Of a stretch of DNA of 64,000 bases, positions 30,183-39,023 are shown piece after piece. How positions within the stretch are numbered: position 1 is the stretch's first letter; every line of letters starts with the position of its first letter. This stretch comes from Pseudomonas poae. Lineage in GTDB: Bacteria; Pseudomonadota; Gammaproteobacteria; Pseudomonadales; Pseudomonadaceae. The position numbers and the translations under genes were made by a program. The stretch covers positions 5,842,001-5,906,000 of the forward strand of contig CP034537.1 in assembly GCA_004000515.1 (NCBI GenBank), read 5' to 3'. The notes under the pieces are model-generated. The model was not told where the DNA came from. It did no database searches and was given only the letters and a program-made list of their open reading frames with translations.

Positions 30183-32268
30183 ATGCCCTTAAAACCCCTG
30201 ACGATCCAGAGCAAGATCACCCTGCTTGCCGGCCTCTGCCTGCTGTTGGTGGTGGGCTTGCTGATGGGGCTCTCGCTCTACCAGACCCATCAAAGCCGCA
30301 AGCAAGTGGACCAGGCCAGCACCGCGATGCTGGCCAATGCGGCCAAGGAACATATGCAGGCCCTGGGCAAATTGCAGGCGATGCAGGTGCAGCGCACCTT
30401 CACGCAAACCCACGAATATGGCCAAGGCCTGTCGCGTTACCTGCTCTACCTGCGCCAACTGCACGCCAAGGGCAGCCTGACCCGCCAACAACTGCGCGCA
30501 GAACTGACTCACCAGATTCACCAAGCCCTGATCGATAAGCCCGACCTGCTCGGGCTTTTCGTCATCTTTGAGCCCGATGCGCTGGACGGTGCCGACAAGG
30601 ACTTTGCCAACCAGCCGGCACTGGGCAGCAACGAACGCGGGCGTTTTAACCTCTATTGGGTGCAAAGCCAACCCGGCGACCTGCAAGCCGTCATCGGCGA
30701 CGAGGCCCTGCTCGCCAACACCGCACCCGGCCCCAGCGGCGCGCCCTACAACGCCTTCTACACCTGCGCCCGCGACAGTCGCCAAGCCTGCGTGCTGGAG
30801 CCGTATTTCGATGAGTCCTCCGGCAGCCGCAAGCTGGTCACCAGCGTCGCCTTCCCTTTGCTGGAAAACGGCAAGGTCATCGCCGTGGTCGGCCTGGATA
30901 TCAACCTCGCCGACCTGCAACGCAACAGTGAAGCCAGTGCACGGCAACTGTTCGACGGCCAGGGCCAGATCAACATCGTCAGTCCACTTGGGGTGACAGC
31001 TGCCAACAGCCAGGACATCAGCCGCCTGGGTACGCCCGCCCACGCCGACAGTGTCGACCCGCAGCAGGTCAAAGTCGTTGAGCCCTTGCCACCGATTGCT
31101 AACGTGGCGCCTTGGAGCGTGGTGGTTAGCGTGCCCCAGGCGGTGCTGCTGGCACCGGTTACCGCCTTGCAACACGAATTGGATGCGCAAAGCGCCCACA
31201 GCAAACTACTGGAACTGCTGCTGGGGGCGGTTCGGCGCTGCTCGGCCTGCTGCTGATCGGGTACACCGCGTTTCGCATCACCCGACCGTTGCACGTGCTC
31301 ACCCGCGTCATGGAAGACATCTCCCTGGGCGAAGGCGACCTGACTCGCCGCCTGCAGGTGCAGTCATGCGATGAACTGGGCCAACTGGCGACGGCGTTCA
31401 ACCGTTTTGTGGAGCGGATTCACCAGTCGATCCGCGAAGTGTCCTTGGCGGCACTCGGCGTGAATGAAGGGGCCAAGCGTGTGCTGCTGGCGTCCAACTC
31501 CTCGCTGCGCAACTCGGACGAACAGGCCCTGCGCACCAACAGTGTGGCCGCTGCCATCAACCAACTGGGCGCTGCCGCTCAGGAAATCGCCAGCAATGCG
31601 GCCGTTGCTTCGCAGCAGGCCTCTGCCGCACGGCAACAGGCCAACGACGGTCACGAGGTGGTGGAGCGCACGATCCAGTTGATCAATGAACTGTCCGGCA
31701 AGATCAGCGCGTCGTGCGCCAACATTGAGGTGCTGAATGACAAGACGGTGAACATCGGGCAGATCCTCGAGGTGATCAAGAGCATCTCCCAGCAGACCAA
31801 CCTGCTGGCCCTCAACGCCGCCATCGAAGCCGCCCGCGCGGGTGAAGCCGGACGTGGCTTTGCGGTGGTCGCCGACGAAGTGCGCAGCTTGGCCCACCGT
31901 ACGCAGGAGTCGACCCAGGAGATTCAGCAGATGATCGAAAGCCTGCAAGTGGGGGTGCGGGATTCGGTGATCACCATGACCGAGAGCCAGCAGCACAGTG
32001 AGGCCAGTGTGAGCACGGTGAACCTGGCGGGGAAACGGCTGGGTAGCGTGACGCAGCGGATTGGGGAGATCGACAATATGAACCAGTCGGTGGCAGCGGC
32101 TACGGAGGAGCAGACGGCGGTGGTTGAGGCGTTGAATGTGGATATTACCGAGATCAATCTGCTGAACAGCCAGGGGTGGAGAATCTGCAGGCGACGTTGG
32201 TGGCGTGTACGGAGCTGGAGGAGCAGGCCGAGCGGCTGAAGCAGTTGGTGGGGAGTTTTCGTATTTAG
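30183..32268 (+). CDS. Methyl-accepting chemotaxis protein with large periplasmic sensor
   Basis: About 695 residues: TM helix 1 near residues 12-35, a periplasmic sensor of about 300 residues with dCache-like character ([49 protein letters not shown]), TM helix 2, HAMP and the signalling tip [23 protein letters not shown]. Frameshifts lie near 31225 (between the sensor and TM2) and 32175. It is placed between the porin and tynA, so the ligand may be an aromatic amine or acid (inference). Confidence 0.85.
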
Positions 32269-32460
32269 TGTGGGAGCTGGATTGTCGGGGCGCCGCAATG
32301 CTGCGATGGTAGTCTCTCTGGGTACATATCCGTTATTTGGGTTATGACTGCTATTGGTTCCGCTCTTACAGCGGGTCACTTTGGAAAAGAGCCCCAAAGT
32401 AACCAAGGGCTCTTGCCCCACCACTCGGCACCTCGCCTAGGCTCGGTGTGCCCTCACTCG

Positions 32461-32546
32461 GCTTGAATCCGTGGGCTGCCGCCACGCGCCATCCATGGCG
32501 CGGGCGGCTAACCCGGCGTCCTGCCGGGTTACCCACGGATTCAAGC
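32461..32546. repeat. Three-way hairpin element
   Basis: Outer arms GCTTGAATCCGTGGG (32461-32475) and CCCACGGATTCAAGC (32532-32546) pair perfectly over 15 bp. Two inner hairpins lie between them: CGCGCCAT-CC-ATGGCGCG, extended by GCCGCC/GGCGGC, and AACCCGGC-GTCCT-GCCGGGTT (32510-32530). Confidence 0.75.
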
Positions 32547-32660
32547 CTGCGTTCGGCCAGCGTGGTTTAACGGGGCGCCTAAGATCAAGATCACAAGCCA
32601 AATCAAGAGCCAGAGCCAGAGCCAGGGCAGACCGCTGTCTATCTGACAAATGGAGATCCA

Positions 32661-32754
32661 AATGTGGGAGCGGGCTTGCTCGCGAAGGCGGCGTGTCAGT
32701 CGATAAATATAGTGGCTGACCCACCGCTTTCGCGAGCAAGCCCGCTCCCACATT
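32661..32754. repeat. REPIN (paired REP sequences)
   Basis: AATGTGGGAGCGGGCTTGCT and its inverted complement, about 94 bp in total, with the GCTCGCGAA variant of the REP stem. Confidence 0.85.
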
Positions 32755-32854
32755 TTTTGACCGTGTCCGGCCTCCTGGCGGTTTGAAATCGGCTTTTCTG
32801 TGGGTGCCGGTTTACTTCTCACAAACCTCGCCTGCCAGTCGCTATGATCCATTC

Positions 32855-32892
32855 AGGCACGCAGCACAAGGATTTTGGCGAGAATCCAAAAG
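32855..32892 (+). promoter_or_regulatory. Paired FeaR-like boxes upstream of tynA
   Basis: AGGCA-N8-AAG (starting 32855) and TGGCG-N8-AAA (starting 32876) have the same 21-bp period as the sites at feaB and the porin. They lie 69 bp before the tynA ATG. Each half-site deviates by one or two bases. Confidence 0.5.
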
Positions 32893-32960
32893 CATCTCTC
32901 TATCCGCTGTAGCAAAGTGCTACCTGACACTGTCCTCGGTTCATCTCAAGGAATTCAGAA

Positions 32961-35249
32961 ATGCTCTCGCCCACCGCTTTGCTCAAAAGAACGCCCCTTG
33001 CCCGGCTCGCGCTGGCCATCGCCCTGGGCACCTTCGGCCTGCCTGGCTTGCAGTCCGCTGCGCAGGCCCATGGCGGCGCTGCCGAAATGGTGCCGTTGCA
33101 GTCGACTTTTGAAGCGTTCGGCGCTTCGGTCAAATGGGACGACTACGCCAACGTGTTCGTGATTGCCAAGGACGGTGCCTACGTCAAGGTCAAGCCTGAC
33201 AGCAAGGTGGCCGTGCTCAACGGCAAGCGCATGGAGTTGCCAGTGCCGGTGGTGTTCAAGGGCAAGACGGCCTACATGTCCAAGGACTTTATCAACCAGG
33301 TGTTCCAGTCCGGCCTGGACAAGACCTTTGTCATCGAGACCCGCCCCAGCCCGCTCAACCCGCTGAGCGCGGATGAGATCAACAGCGCTGTCGAGATCAT
33401 TAAAAAGTCCGAGCACTACAAACCGGGCTTCCGTTTCACCGAAGTCTCGGTGCACACGCCGCCCAAGGACCAGGTGTGGAACTTCATCTACAGCGGGCAA
33501 AAACCCACACAGTCGCGCCAGGCGAATATTGTGGTGCTCGATGGCAAGCATGTGATCGAAGGCCAGGTCGACCTGGACAGCAAGACCCTGCTGTCGTGGA
33601 AGCCGATTGAAGGCGCCCACGGCATGGTGCTGCTGGACGACTTCGCCACCGTGCAATCGGTGATCGATACCAGCGCCGAATACGCCCAGGCGTTGGCCAA
33701 GCGTGGCATCACCGATATCAAGAAGGTGGTGACGACGCCGCTGACTGTCGGCTACTTCGACGGTAAGGATGGCCTGACCCAGGACAAGCGCCTGCTGAAA
33801 ATCGTCAGTTACCTCGATGTTGGCGACGGCAACTACTGGGCGCATCCGATTGAAGGCTTGGTGGCCGTGGTCGACCTTGAGCAAAAGAAACTGATCAAGG
33901 TCGAGGACGGCGCCGTGGTCCCGGTGCCACTGAAGCCCACCCCTTATGACGGTCGCGGACGCAAGGGCGTGGCGCTCAAGCCGCTGGAGATCATTGAGCC
34001 GGAAGGCAAGAACTACACCATCACCGGCAACAGCATCCACTGGCAGAACTGGGACTTCCATGTGCGCCTGGACTCGCGCGTCGGTCCGATCCTGTCCACC
34101 GTCACCTATGACGACAAGGGCAAGAAACGCAAGATCATGTACGAAGGCAACCTGGGCGGCATGATCGTGCCCTACGGCGACCCAGACGCCGGCTGGTACT
34201 TCAAGGCCTACCTGGACTCGGGCGACTACGGCATGGGCACCCTCACCTCGCCGATTGCACGTGGCAAAGACGCCCCGGAAAACGCCGTGCTGCTGGATGC
34301 GACCATCGCCGACTACACCGGCGCACCGACCACCATCCCCCACGCCATCGCGGTATTCGAGCGCTATGCCGGGCCGGAATACAAACACCAGGAAATGGGC
34401 CAGCCCAACCTCAGCGCCGAGCGGCGTGAATTGGTGATCCGCTGGATCAGCACCGTGGGCAACTACGACTACATCTTCGACTGGGTCTTCCAGCAGAACG
34501 GCACCATCGGCATCGACGCCGGCGCCACCGGGATCGAAGCAGTCAAAGGCGTCAAGACCAAGACCATGCACGAAGCCACCGCCAAGGAAGATACGCGCTA
34601 CGGCACACTGCTGGACCACAACATCGTCGGCACCACCCACCAGCACATCTACAACTTCCGCCTGGACATGGACATCGACGGCGAGAACAACTCACTGGTG
34701 GAAGTGAACCCGGTGATCGCCCCCAACGACCGTGGCGGGCCACGTACCAGCACCATGCAGACCGAGCAGCGGGTGGTCAGCACCGAGCAGCAGGCTGCGC
34801 AGAAATTCGACCCGTCCACCGTGCGCCTGCTGACTAACTTCGGTAAGGAAAACAAAGTCGGCAACCCGGTTTCCTACCAGTTGATTCCGTATGCCGGTGG
34901 CACGCACCCGGTGGCCAAGGGCGCGAATTTCGGCAAGGACGAATGGCTGTACCACCGCCTGAGTTTCATGGATAAACAGCTGTGGGTGACGCGCTACAAC
35001 CCGGACGAAAAGTACCCGGAAGGCAAGTACCCGAACCGCTCGCAGAGCGACACTGGCCTGGGCCAGTTCACCAAGGATGACCAGTCCATCGAGAACAGCG
35101 ACGACGTGGTGTGGCTGACCACCGGCACCACCCACATCGCCCGTGCGGAAGAGTGGCCGATCATGCCGACCGAGTGGGTGCACGTGCTGCTCAAGCCGTG
35201 GAACTTCTTTGATGAGACGCCGACGCTGAACCTCAATTCACCTAAATAA
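32961..35249 (+). CDS. tynA: Copper-containing primary amine oxidase (tyramine/phenylethylamine oxidase)
   Basis: Intact 762-residue periplasmic enzyme with a signal peptide ending near AQA. It oxidizes phenylethylamine, tyramine and related amines to the aldehyde with release of NH3 and H2O2. The N-Y-D-Y motif in TVGNYDYIFDW carries the tyrosine converted to the topaquinone cofactor. Copper-ligand histidines are in HQHIYNFRLDMDID and the later THIARAEEWPIM segment. The N-terminal copper-amine-oxidase domain is present. It supplies substrate to FeaB; paired FeaR-like boxes lie upstream and a strong terminator follows. Confidence 0.93.
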   Translation: MLSPTALLKRTPLARLALAIALGTFGLPGLQSAAQAHGGAAEMVPLQSTFEAFGASVKWDDYANVFVIAKDGAYVKVKPDSKVAVLNGKRMELPVPVVFKGKTAYMSKDFINQVFQSGLDKTFVIETRPSPLNPLSADEINSAVEIIKKSEHYKPGFRFTEVSVHTPPKDQVWNFIYSGQKPTQSRQANIVVLDGKHVIEGQVDLDSKTLLSWKPIEGAHGMVLLDDFATVQSVIDTSAEYAQALAKRGITDIKKVVTTPLTVGYFDGKDGLTQDKRLLKIVSYLDVGDGNYWAHPIEGLVAVVDLEQKKLIKVEDGAVVPVPLKPTPYDGRGRKGVALKPLEIIEPEGKNYTITGNSIHWQNWDFHVRLDSRVGPILSTVTYDDKGKKRKIMYEGNLGGMIVPYGDPDAGWYFKAYLDSGDYGMGTLTSPIARGKDAPENAVLLDATIADYTGAPTTIPHAIAVFERYAGPEYKHQEMGQPNLSAERRELVIRWISTVGNYDYIFDWVFQQNGTIGIDAGATGIEAVKGVKTKTMHEATAKEDTRYGTLLDHNIVGTTHQHIYNFRLDMDIDGENNSLVEVNPVIAPNDRGGPRTSTMQTEQRVVSTEQQAAQKFDPSTVRLLTNFGKENKVGNPVSYQLIPYAGGTHPVAKGANFGKDEWLYHRLSFMDKQLWVTRYNPDEKYPEGKYPNRSQSDTGLGQFTKDDQSIENSDDVVWLTTGTTHIARAEEWPIMPTEWVHVLLKPWNFFDETPTLNLNSPK

Positions 35250-35257
35250 CCCGAGCA

Positions 35258-35295
35258 GCAAAAGCCCCTGTCGCCATCGCGACAGGGGCTTTTGT
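35258..35295. terminator. Bidirectional rho-independent terminator
   Basis: AAAAGCCCCTGTCGC-CATC-GCGACAGGGGCTTTT between convergent tynA and feaR. A on the left and T on the right allow termination of both. Confidence 0.9.
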
Positions 35296-35296
35296 G

Positions 35297-36210
35297 TCAG
35301 GCATATTGCTTGCGATACTCACCCGGTGAAATGCCAAACCGCGACTTGAACGCCGTAGAAAAGTAACTCGAATCAGAAAACCCCCACGAATACCCCAGCG
35401 CCGACAGCTTCTGCTCAGCACGCGATTGGCGCAGTGACTCGGCACACAAATCCAACCGGCGATTCTTGATATAACGCGCCACCACCAGCCCCTTGCGCGC
35501 GAACATGCGGTACAGCCCGCGCATCGACACGCCCACCTCCCGTGCCAGCAACTCAGGGCACAAGTCCTCCGAACGAATATGCTCGTCAATGTAGCCAAGG
35601 GTCTTGCGAAAGATCCGCTCATGCGGATCGTCGGCACCTTCGCTCTGGTGATGGCCGGGCGCAGCAAGCTGACCACGGCATCCAAAGTGGCTTCGCTTTC
35701 TTGCTGGCTCAGACTGGCCTGGCGCGTAGCGTCCAGGATCAAATGGTGTGACAACGTGGCGATGGGTGACGTGGCGGCGATCCGGTGTCCGCACCGAACC
35801 GGGTTGAAGCGCAGGGACTGCTCCACCAGCGGGTAGGGCAGAATCAACGACAACTGCCGGGAGCTCTCGCTGTAGGTGAAGTCGCTGGGCTGCGATGCAT
35901 CGATCAGGGTGATATCGCCGGCGGACAACGCCACCCGATTATCGCCCTGGGCCATGCAGGCGGTGCCATCGAGCTGGAACACCGCGAAGTACTTACCGCC
36001 CTCGCCCGCCGCGACTTCCCGTGGCGTGCGGTACAGCCGTGCCTGGCAAGCGTCGACAAAACTGAGCTTGAGCGCACCGCTGTGGTATTCGCGGATGCGC
36101 CCGGAAAACTGATCGCCCAGGGTTTGTGCGTTGAAGGCGCCACAGATCTGGTTGATCTGATGGATCCATTGGTCGAACCCATCACGCCGGTGTGCAGTAG
36201 TAGAAGTCAT
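35297..36210 (-). CDS. feaR: AraC-family activator FeaR
   Basis: About 304 residues: an N-terminal ligand-sensing domain and a C-terminal AraC-type double helix-turn-helix (LAREVGVSMRGLYRMFARKGL, then GFSDSSYFSTAFKSRFGISPGEYRKQ). The start MTSTTAHRRDGFDQW matches FeaR-like proteins; an upstream in-frame ATG lies at 36222. One frameshift near 35640 separates the domains. It is known in E. coli to activate tynA and feaB. Here it converges on tynA, and suitable boxes occur at feaB, the porin and tynA. Confidence 0.87.
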
Positions 36211-36293
36211 GTGAGGCCTCACGCAGGCTTATTTTTATTATCTACGTCGATCCACGCTAAAACGGACAGCGATCTTGCTTGATTGATGGCGGG

Positions 36294-37217
36294 TTATTTA
36301 AGCCCGCCAAAGCGTCGATAAAAACTCTCGCCGACATCCGGCAAGGGCCCGTCGGCGGTTTCCAGTGCGCTGTTCAACCACTCTTCGGCCTTGGCGAAGA
36401 TCAGACGGTAGATATTGCGGCACAGCTGTCGTGCGGCACGGCCTTCCCAGTCGCCGGGCAACAGCTCGTCCGGCAACTGCGGGTCGCGCAGCAGTAATTT
36501 GCGGTACTCATGCACTAGCAGAACCCGTGCCAGGAAGCAGTCGGACGGCAACAGGTTTTCCTGCTCGCGCAGGGCTTGCCAGAGCGGTCGGAACAGCTGG
36601 ATGAACTCGCTGTAATGGGTCGCCAGTTCCTCGATATTCCAACTCTCACGCACCTGCAAACGCAGGGCCTTGGAGGCCAGTACGTCCTGGGCGGTGGTTT
36701 CGAAGACGATGGTTTCTTCCAGGGCGCCCAAGTCCTGCAGGGTGGCATTCACGTCGGCGCGGTCACTGCGCGGGCAAGCCAGCAGTACCGGCGAAAGTGC
36801 ACCAAAACCTTGCCACTCCAGTTCTTCACGCACTTGTTTGCGCTTGTCCTGGGCCAGTTGCGTGAGCATCACCAGGCACCAGGAACCGTCCCAGGCCGGC
36901 ACGGTGGAGCTGTACACACGCTTGAAGGCTTTATCAAAACGCCGCCGACCAGTGCCGGTGAGGCTGTAGTAACTGCGCCGCCCGACTTTTTCGGCGGTGA
37001 GCCAGCCTTCCTTGGTCAGGCGGAAAATCGAGGTGCGGATCAGCCGCTCATTGATCCCAATGGGCTCCAGCAACTGGATCAGGCTACCCAGCCAGACAGT
37101 GCCGCCATGGGGCTCGATGGCATCCCCATAGAGGGTGATGATCAGCGAACTGGCGCGAATCGGCGTCTGCTCCTGAAAGCGCGTGATCAGGGAATTCAAT
37201 GGGGCTAGGGACGACAT
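36294..37217 (-). CDS. paaX: Phenylacetic acid degradation repressor PaaX
   Basis: Intact 307-residue regulator. The N-terminal winged helix includes RASSLIITLYGDAIEPHGGTVW and LIRTSIFRLTKEGWL, and a PaaX C-terminal domain follows. PaaX represses paa operons and is released by phenylacetyl-CoA. Start at MSSLAPLNSLI. It heads away from paaY on the same strand. The likely target is the inverted repeat over the paaA promoter at 43678-43737. Confidence 0.93.
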   Translation of the reverse strand: MSSLAPLNSLITRFQEQTPIRASSLIITLYGDAIEPHGGTVWLGSLIQLLEPIGINERLIRTSIFRLTKEGWLTAEKVGRRSYYSLTGTGRRRFDKAFKRVYSSTVPAWDGSWCLVMLTQLAQDKRKQVREELEWQGFGALSPVLLACPRSDRADVNATLQDLGALEETIVFETTAQDVLASKALRLQVRESWNIEELATHYSEFIQLFRPLWQALREQENLLPSDCFLARVLLVHEYRKLLLRDPQLPDELLPGDWEGRAARQLCRNIYRLIFAKAEEWLNSALETADGPLPDVGESFYRRFGGLK

Positions 37218-37296
37218 GGGCGTACCGGACAGGAAAAAAGGCTGAAATATACCCGGCGAGCGGGCCTTGTGACCATCCTGCGCATGCAATGGACGC

Positions 37297-37893
37297 TCAC
37301 AGCGTCGCGCCCTTGGGCCGTAGGCCGCTGTCGCTGACCCGTGGCCGGTCGGGCTCGACGGCCTCCAGCGGTGCGCACTCTTGCATCTGTTCTAGGCAAC
37401 GCTTGGCCAATTGTTGGTACTCGCGGGTGCCGGTCTGCTTCCAGCTCACTTCCTCATCGCTGAGGCGGCGCTTGACGCTGGCCGGCGTGCCCATCACCAG
37501 GGATTGCTCGGCGCATTCGAAGCCGGCCTTGACGAACGCCGTGGCAGACACAAACGAGCGCGGACCAATGCGTGCGCCATCCATGACCACTGCATTCATG
37601 CCCACCAGCACGTCTTCGCCAATGCGGCAGCCATGCAGCACCGCGCCATGGCCGATATGGCCGTTACGCTCGACCACCGTGTCGCTCTCCGGGAAACCGT
37701 GCATCACGCAGGTGTCCTGAATATTGGCGCCCTCCTCCAGCACGATGCGGCCGAAGTCGCCGCGCAGGCTTGCCAGCGGCCCGACATAGCAATGCGGGCC
37801 GATGATCACGTCGCCAATCAACACGGCCGACGGATGCACATAGGCCGTGGGGTCAACCACCGGCGTCAGGCCATTGAGGCTGTAACACGTCAT
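37297..37893 (-). CDS. paaY: PaaY, hexapeptide-repeat thioesterase
   Basis: Intact 198-residue left-handed beta-helix (gamma-carbonic-anhydrase-like) protein with hexapeptide repeats from [14 protein letters not shown] through [16 protein letters not shown]. Known PaaY hydrolyses CoA esters and removes inhibitory ring-CoA intermediates of the phenylacetate pathway. Start MTCYSLNGL. Divergent from the paaG operon across a 328-bp regulatory gap. Confidence 0.92.
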   Translation of the reverse strand: MTCYSLNGLTPVVDPTAYVHPSAVLIGDVIIGPHCYVGPLASLRGDFGRIVLEEGANIQDTCVMHGFPESDTVVERNGHIGHGAVLHGCRIGEDVLVGMNAVVMDGARIGPRSFVSATAFVKAGFECAEQSLVMGTPASVKRRLSDEEVSWKQTGTREYQQLAKRCLEQMQECAPLEAVEPDRPRVSDSGLRPKGATL

Positions 37894-38221
37894 AGAAAAT
37901 TCCTTGTTGGCGCAAAGCGATGCGCGAGCAGACTTATTTTGTATCACATCACTTAACACAGACAAAGAACAAAAACCGTATCACTTCACTGCACGATCCT
38001 GAAAACCTCGAACAACGCCATTTACGCCCATAAATAAGTGCATTAATGCCCTTTAACATGAGCACGCTGAAAATCACAAAGCGCAAATAGGACACGTTAA
38101 TTCAATTTCATACTTGATTTTGTGTATCGCATTATAGGTATACTCGGGCAAAACCGGCCACCTATGGCCGATCCAATAATGAGCCGGCACTAAAGCCGTG
38201 CGTGCACCGAGGGCAGCCGCC
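37894..38221. promoter_or_regulatory. paaY-paaG divergent regulatory region
   Basis: Gene-free, AT-rich 328 bp. It contains TGTATCAC (37940), CGTATCACTT (37977) and TGTATCGC (38123), which resemble the arms of the putative PaaX operator at paaA. A possible sigma-70 promoter for paaG is TTGATT (38114) with TATACT (38139), though the 19-bp spacing is long. In other clusters paaF often lies in this slot; it is absent here. Confidence 0.5.
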
Positions 38222-39020
38222 ATGCCTATGGCCTTTGAACACATCCTCTTTTCCATCGACGCCGGCGTCGCCCTGCTCAGCCTCAATCGCCCAGACCAAC
38301 TCAACAGCTTCAACGCGCACATGCACGGCGAAGTCAAAGAAGCCCTCAAGCAAATCCGCGAGAATCCGGATGTGCGCGTGTTGCTGCTGACCGGCGAAGG
38401 TCGCGGCTTCTGTGCCGGCCAAGACCTCGGCGACCGCAACGTGGCGCCGGGCAGCAGCGCGCCGGACCTGGGCGAGTCCATCGAACAGTTCTACAACCCG
38501 CTGATCCGCCAACTGCGCGACCTGCCGCTGCCGGTGATTTGTGCGGTCAATGGCGTCGCAGCCGGGGCCGGCGCGAACATTCCGCTGGCCTGCGACCTGG
38601 TGCTCGCGGCGCGTTCGGCAAGCTTTATCCAGGCCTTCTGCAAGATCGGCCTGATCCCTGATTCCGGCGGCACCTGGACCTTGCCGCGCTTGGTGGGCAT
38701 GGCCCGTGCCAAAGCGCTGGCTCTGCTGGGCAACCGCCTGAGCGCCGAGCAGGCCGAACAATGGGGCCTGATCTACCGCTGCGTGGACGACGCCGAACTG
38801 CGCAACGAAGCCCTGACCCTGGCGCGCCACCTGGCCACCCAACCGACCTACGGCCTGGCACTGATCAAGCGCAGCCTCAACGCCAGCCTGAGCAATACTT
38901 TCGACGAACAACTTGAGCTGGAGAAGGACCTGCAACGCCTGGCCGGGCGCAGCGAGGGATTACCGTGAAGGCGTCAGCGCCTTCATGGAAAAACGCACGC
39001 CAAGCTTCAAGGGGCGCTGA
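38222..39020 (+). CDS. paaG: Ring-1,2-epoxyphenylacetyl-CoA isomerase PaaG
   Basis: About 266 residues, crotonase superfamily. The oxyanion-hole segments are GRGFCAGQDLGDRNV and NGVAAGAGANIPLACDLV, with GLIPDSGGTWTLPRLVG. It converts the epoxide made by PaaABCE to the oxepin. The C-terminus is broken by one extra G near 38958; the restored end is EGVSAFMEKRTPSFKGR. It fits PaaG better than PaaF in the QFYNPLIRQLRDLPLPV segment and the C-terminus. Start MPMAFEHIL (a second ATG is two codons in). paaH starts 3 bp downstream. Confidence 0.88.
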
Positions 39021-39023
39021 ACC

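Larger units (their letters stand above)
32269..32960. other. Gene-free region with dispersed repeats
   Basis: About 690 bp without a credible gene. It contains REP-like TGTGGGAGCTGG remnants at 32269, an element containing AAAGTAACCAAGGGCTCTTG (about 32392), a three-way hairpin element (32461-32546), an agccag tandem tract (about 32605-32625), a REPIN (32661-32754) and the tynA promoter region. Confidence 0.7.

Noticed and set aside
32600..32630. agccag repeats as a CRISPR array or satellite
   Set aside because: Only about three tandem hexamers without spacers; simple low-complexity sequence.
32955..34646. 563-codon minus-strand open frame inside tynA
   Set aside because: Antisense shadow; tynA on the plus strand is intact with all copper amine oxidase motifs.
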